Assembly (NCBI GenBank): GCA_030605265.1
Contig: JAUWIR010000295.1
Location: 1-6,007 of the forward strand
Reading direction: 5' to 3'
Length of the DNA stretch: 6,007 nt
DNA from: Pseudomonadota bacterium
GTDB taxonomy: Bacteria; SZUA-182; DTGQ01
Part shown: piece by piece, positions 5,061-6,007 of the stretch
Position numbering within the stretch: position 1 is the stretch's first letter
Layout: each line of letters begins with the position of its first letter
Made by a program: the position numbers and the translations under genes
The notes under the pieces: generated by a model
Told to the model about the DNA's origin: nothing
The model's database searches: none
Seen by the model: the letters and a program-made list of their open reading frames with translations, nothing else

Positions 5061-6007
5061 ATGGGGGAAGAAAAAAGAAAAAAAATAAAAGCACAAAAAT
5101 TTGATGTCATTGTTGTCGGAGCAGGACATGCCGGGTGTGAGGCTGCTTTAGCGCGCGCCCGTCTTGGGTGTGAAACACTTTTATTGACCATGAATATGGA
5201 TAATATAGCCGGTATGGCTTGCAGCCCCTCAATTGGAGGACTTGGCAAGGGTCAACTGGTCAAAGAAATTGATGCTCTGGGCGGGGAGATGGCTAAAATT
5301 GCCGACAGGAGCGCTATTCAGTGTAAGCTGTTAAATACGAGTAAAGGTCCGGCTGTCCAAGGATCAAGAACACAAAATGATAAACTTCTCTATCACGCAT
5401 ATATGAAAGAGGTCTTGGAAAAAACTCCCAAGCTCCATGTATTCCAGGATACAGTAGAAAAATTGTTGATTGATAAAGGGAGAGTATCTGGTGTTTTAGC
5501 TCAAGTGCGGGGAGAGCTTTTGGGAAATGCCGTTATTGTAGCTGCCGGTACGTTTTTACACGGGTTAATTCATATAGGTCCCAGGAGCTTTTCAGCAGGA
5601 AGAGCAGGAGAATTCTCTGCTGAAGCCTTAGCTTCCCATTTGCAAGAAATCGGCTTTCAAACTGGTCGATTAAAAACCGGAACCCCCCCTCGTCTTCGTC
5701 ATTCCTCAATAGATTTTTCTCAATTACGAATTCAAAAAGGGGACGAATTGCCTATCCCTTTTTCCTCTTGTACAAAAGAATTGGAACTTCCCCAATTACC
5801 CTGCTATATAGGTCAGACGAATAAAGAAACTCATTCGATAATTCAACAAAATGTTCACTTGTCCCCTCTTTATAATGGAACAATTGCAGGGATAGCCGCC
5901 CGTTATTGTCCTTCATTGGAAGATAAGGTGATGAAATTTCCTGATCGTGAAAATCATCAAGTTATTATCGAGCCGGAAGGGTATAAAACCGAGGAGATTT
6001 ATGCGAG
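5061..6007 (+). CDS. mnmG: tRNA uridine-5-carboxymethylaminomethyl synthesis enzyme MnmG (GidA), 5' part
   Basis: MnmG is an FAD enzyme that, with the GTPase MnmE, adds the carboxymethylaminomethyl group to C5 of the wobble uridine in certain tRNAs. The visible 315 residues are about half of the usual 620-630; the gene leaves the window without a stop. The FAD motif GAGHAG is at 20-25, then ACSPSIGGLGKG (53-64), EIDALGG, NTSKGPAVQ (92-100), GRAGEF, KTGTPPR and RYCPSLEDK (281-289). Cys54 and Cys283 match the two conserved Cys of E. coli MnmG (47 and 277). A Lys-rich extension of about 12 residues precedes the usual start of the fold; ATG 5061 is chosen for its ribosome site and because no better upstream start is in frame. 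The usual GPRYCPS reads AARYCPS here. No mnmE or rsmG is seen beside it in this window. Confidence 0.96.
   Translation, partial: MGEEKRKKIKAQKFDVIVVGAGHAGCEAALARARLGCETLLLTMNMDNIAGMACSPSIGGLGKGQLVKEIDALGGEMAKIADRSAIQCKLLNTSKGPAVQGSRTQNDKLLYHAYMKEVLEKTPKLHVFQDTVEKLLIDKGRVSGVLAQVRGELLGNAVIVAAGTFLHGLIHIGPRSFSAGRAGEFSAEALASHLQEIGFQTGRLKTGTPPRLRHSSIDFSQLRIQKGDELPIPFSSCTKELELPQLPCYIGQTNKETHSIIQQNVHLSPLYNGTIAGIAARYCPSLEDKVMKFPDRENHQVIIEPEGYKTEEIYA

Noticed and set aside
4964..5248. Minus-strand open frame across the mnmG start
   Set aside because: It lies antisense to strongly conserved MnmG codons, its translation is low-complexity and resembles nothing, and it has no ribosome site.
5895..5906. 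MnmG signature GPRYCPS reads AARYCPS
   Set aside because: The catalytic Cys and the rest of the signature are intact, and I believe this position varies in some bacterial lineages, so it is not evidence of lost function.

Overview
The window is AT-rich bacterial DNA holding one complete gene for a secreted metallopeptidase, one complete gene for an odd aromatic-rich small protein, a thiC gene broken by two frameshifts, and the 5' half of mnmG, which runs off the right edge. MnmG is a universal bacterial protein, and the Sec-type signal peptide and Shine-Dalgarno sites also fit a bacterium. The thiC product is the short (about 440 residue) form. The phylum cannot be fixed from this window; an environmental, probably anaerobic lineage outside the well-studied groups is my guess.

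Layout. 44-571 (+): a 175-residue Tyr/Trp/Pro/Gly-rich protein of unknown function with an internal 26-residue repeat. 654-695: a strong hairpin with T-runs on both sides, shared as terminator with the convergent next gene. 721-2994 (-): a 757-residue secreted M4-type (thermolysin-like) zinc metallopeptidase with signal peptide, propeptide, PepSY-like segment, catalytic domain and a C-terminal beta-sandwich adhesion-type domain. 2995-3274: an AT-rich control region with two different 13-bp tandem duplications and an inverted repeat. 3275-4593 (-): thiC, with all parts recognisable but needing two one-base corrections (near 4548 and 3751) to read through. 4594-5060: a 467-bp divergent intergenic region carrying a 69-bp inverted repeat built of 9-bp units. 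5061-6007 (+): mnmG, first 315 codons.

The genes do not form one pathway. MnmG modifies wobble uridines of tRNA, ThiC makes the thiamin pyrimidine, and the peptidase is an exported hydrolase. The only suggestive pairing is the Tyr/Trp-rich small protein and the convergent peptidase, which itself has a very Tyr-rich stretch; that link is inference. The least expected items are the doubly frameshifted thiC with altered family motifs, the aromatic repeat protein, and the 9-bp-unit inverted repeat next to a possible mnmG promoter.
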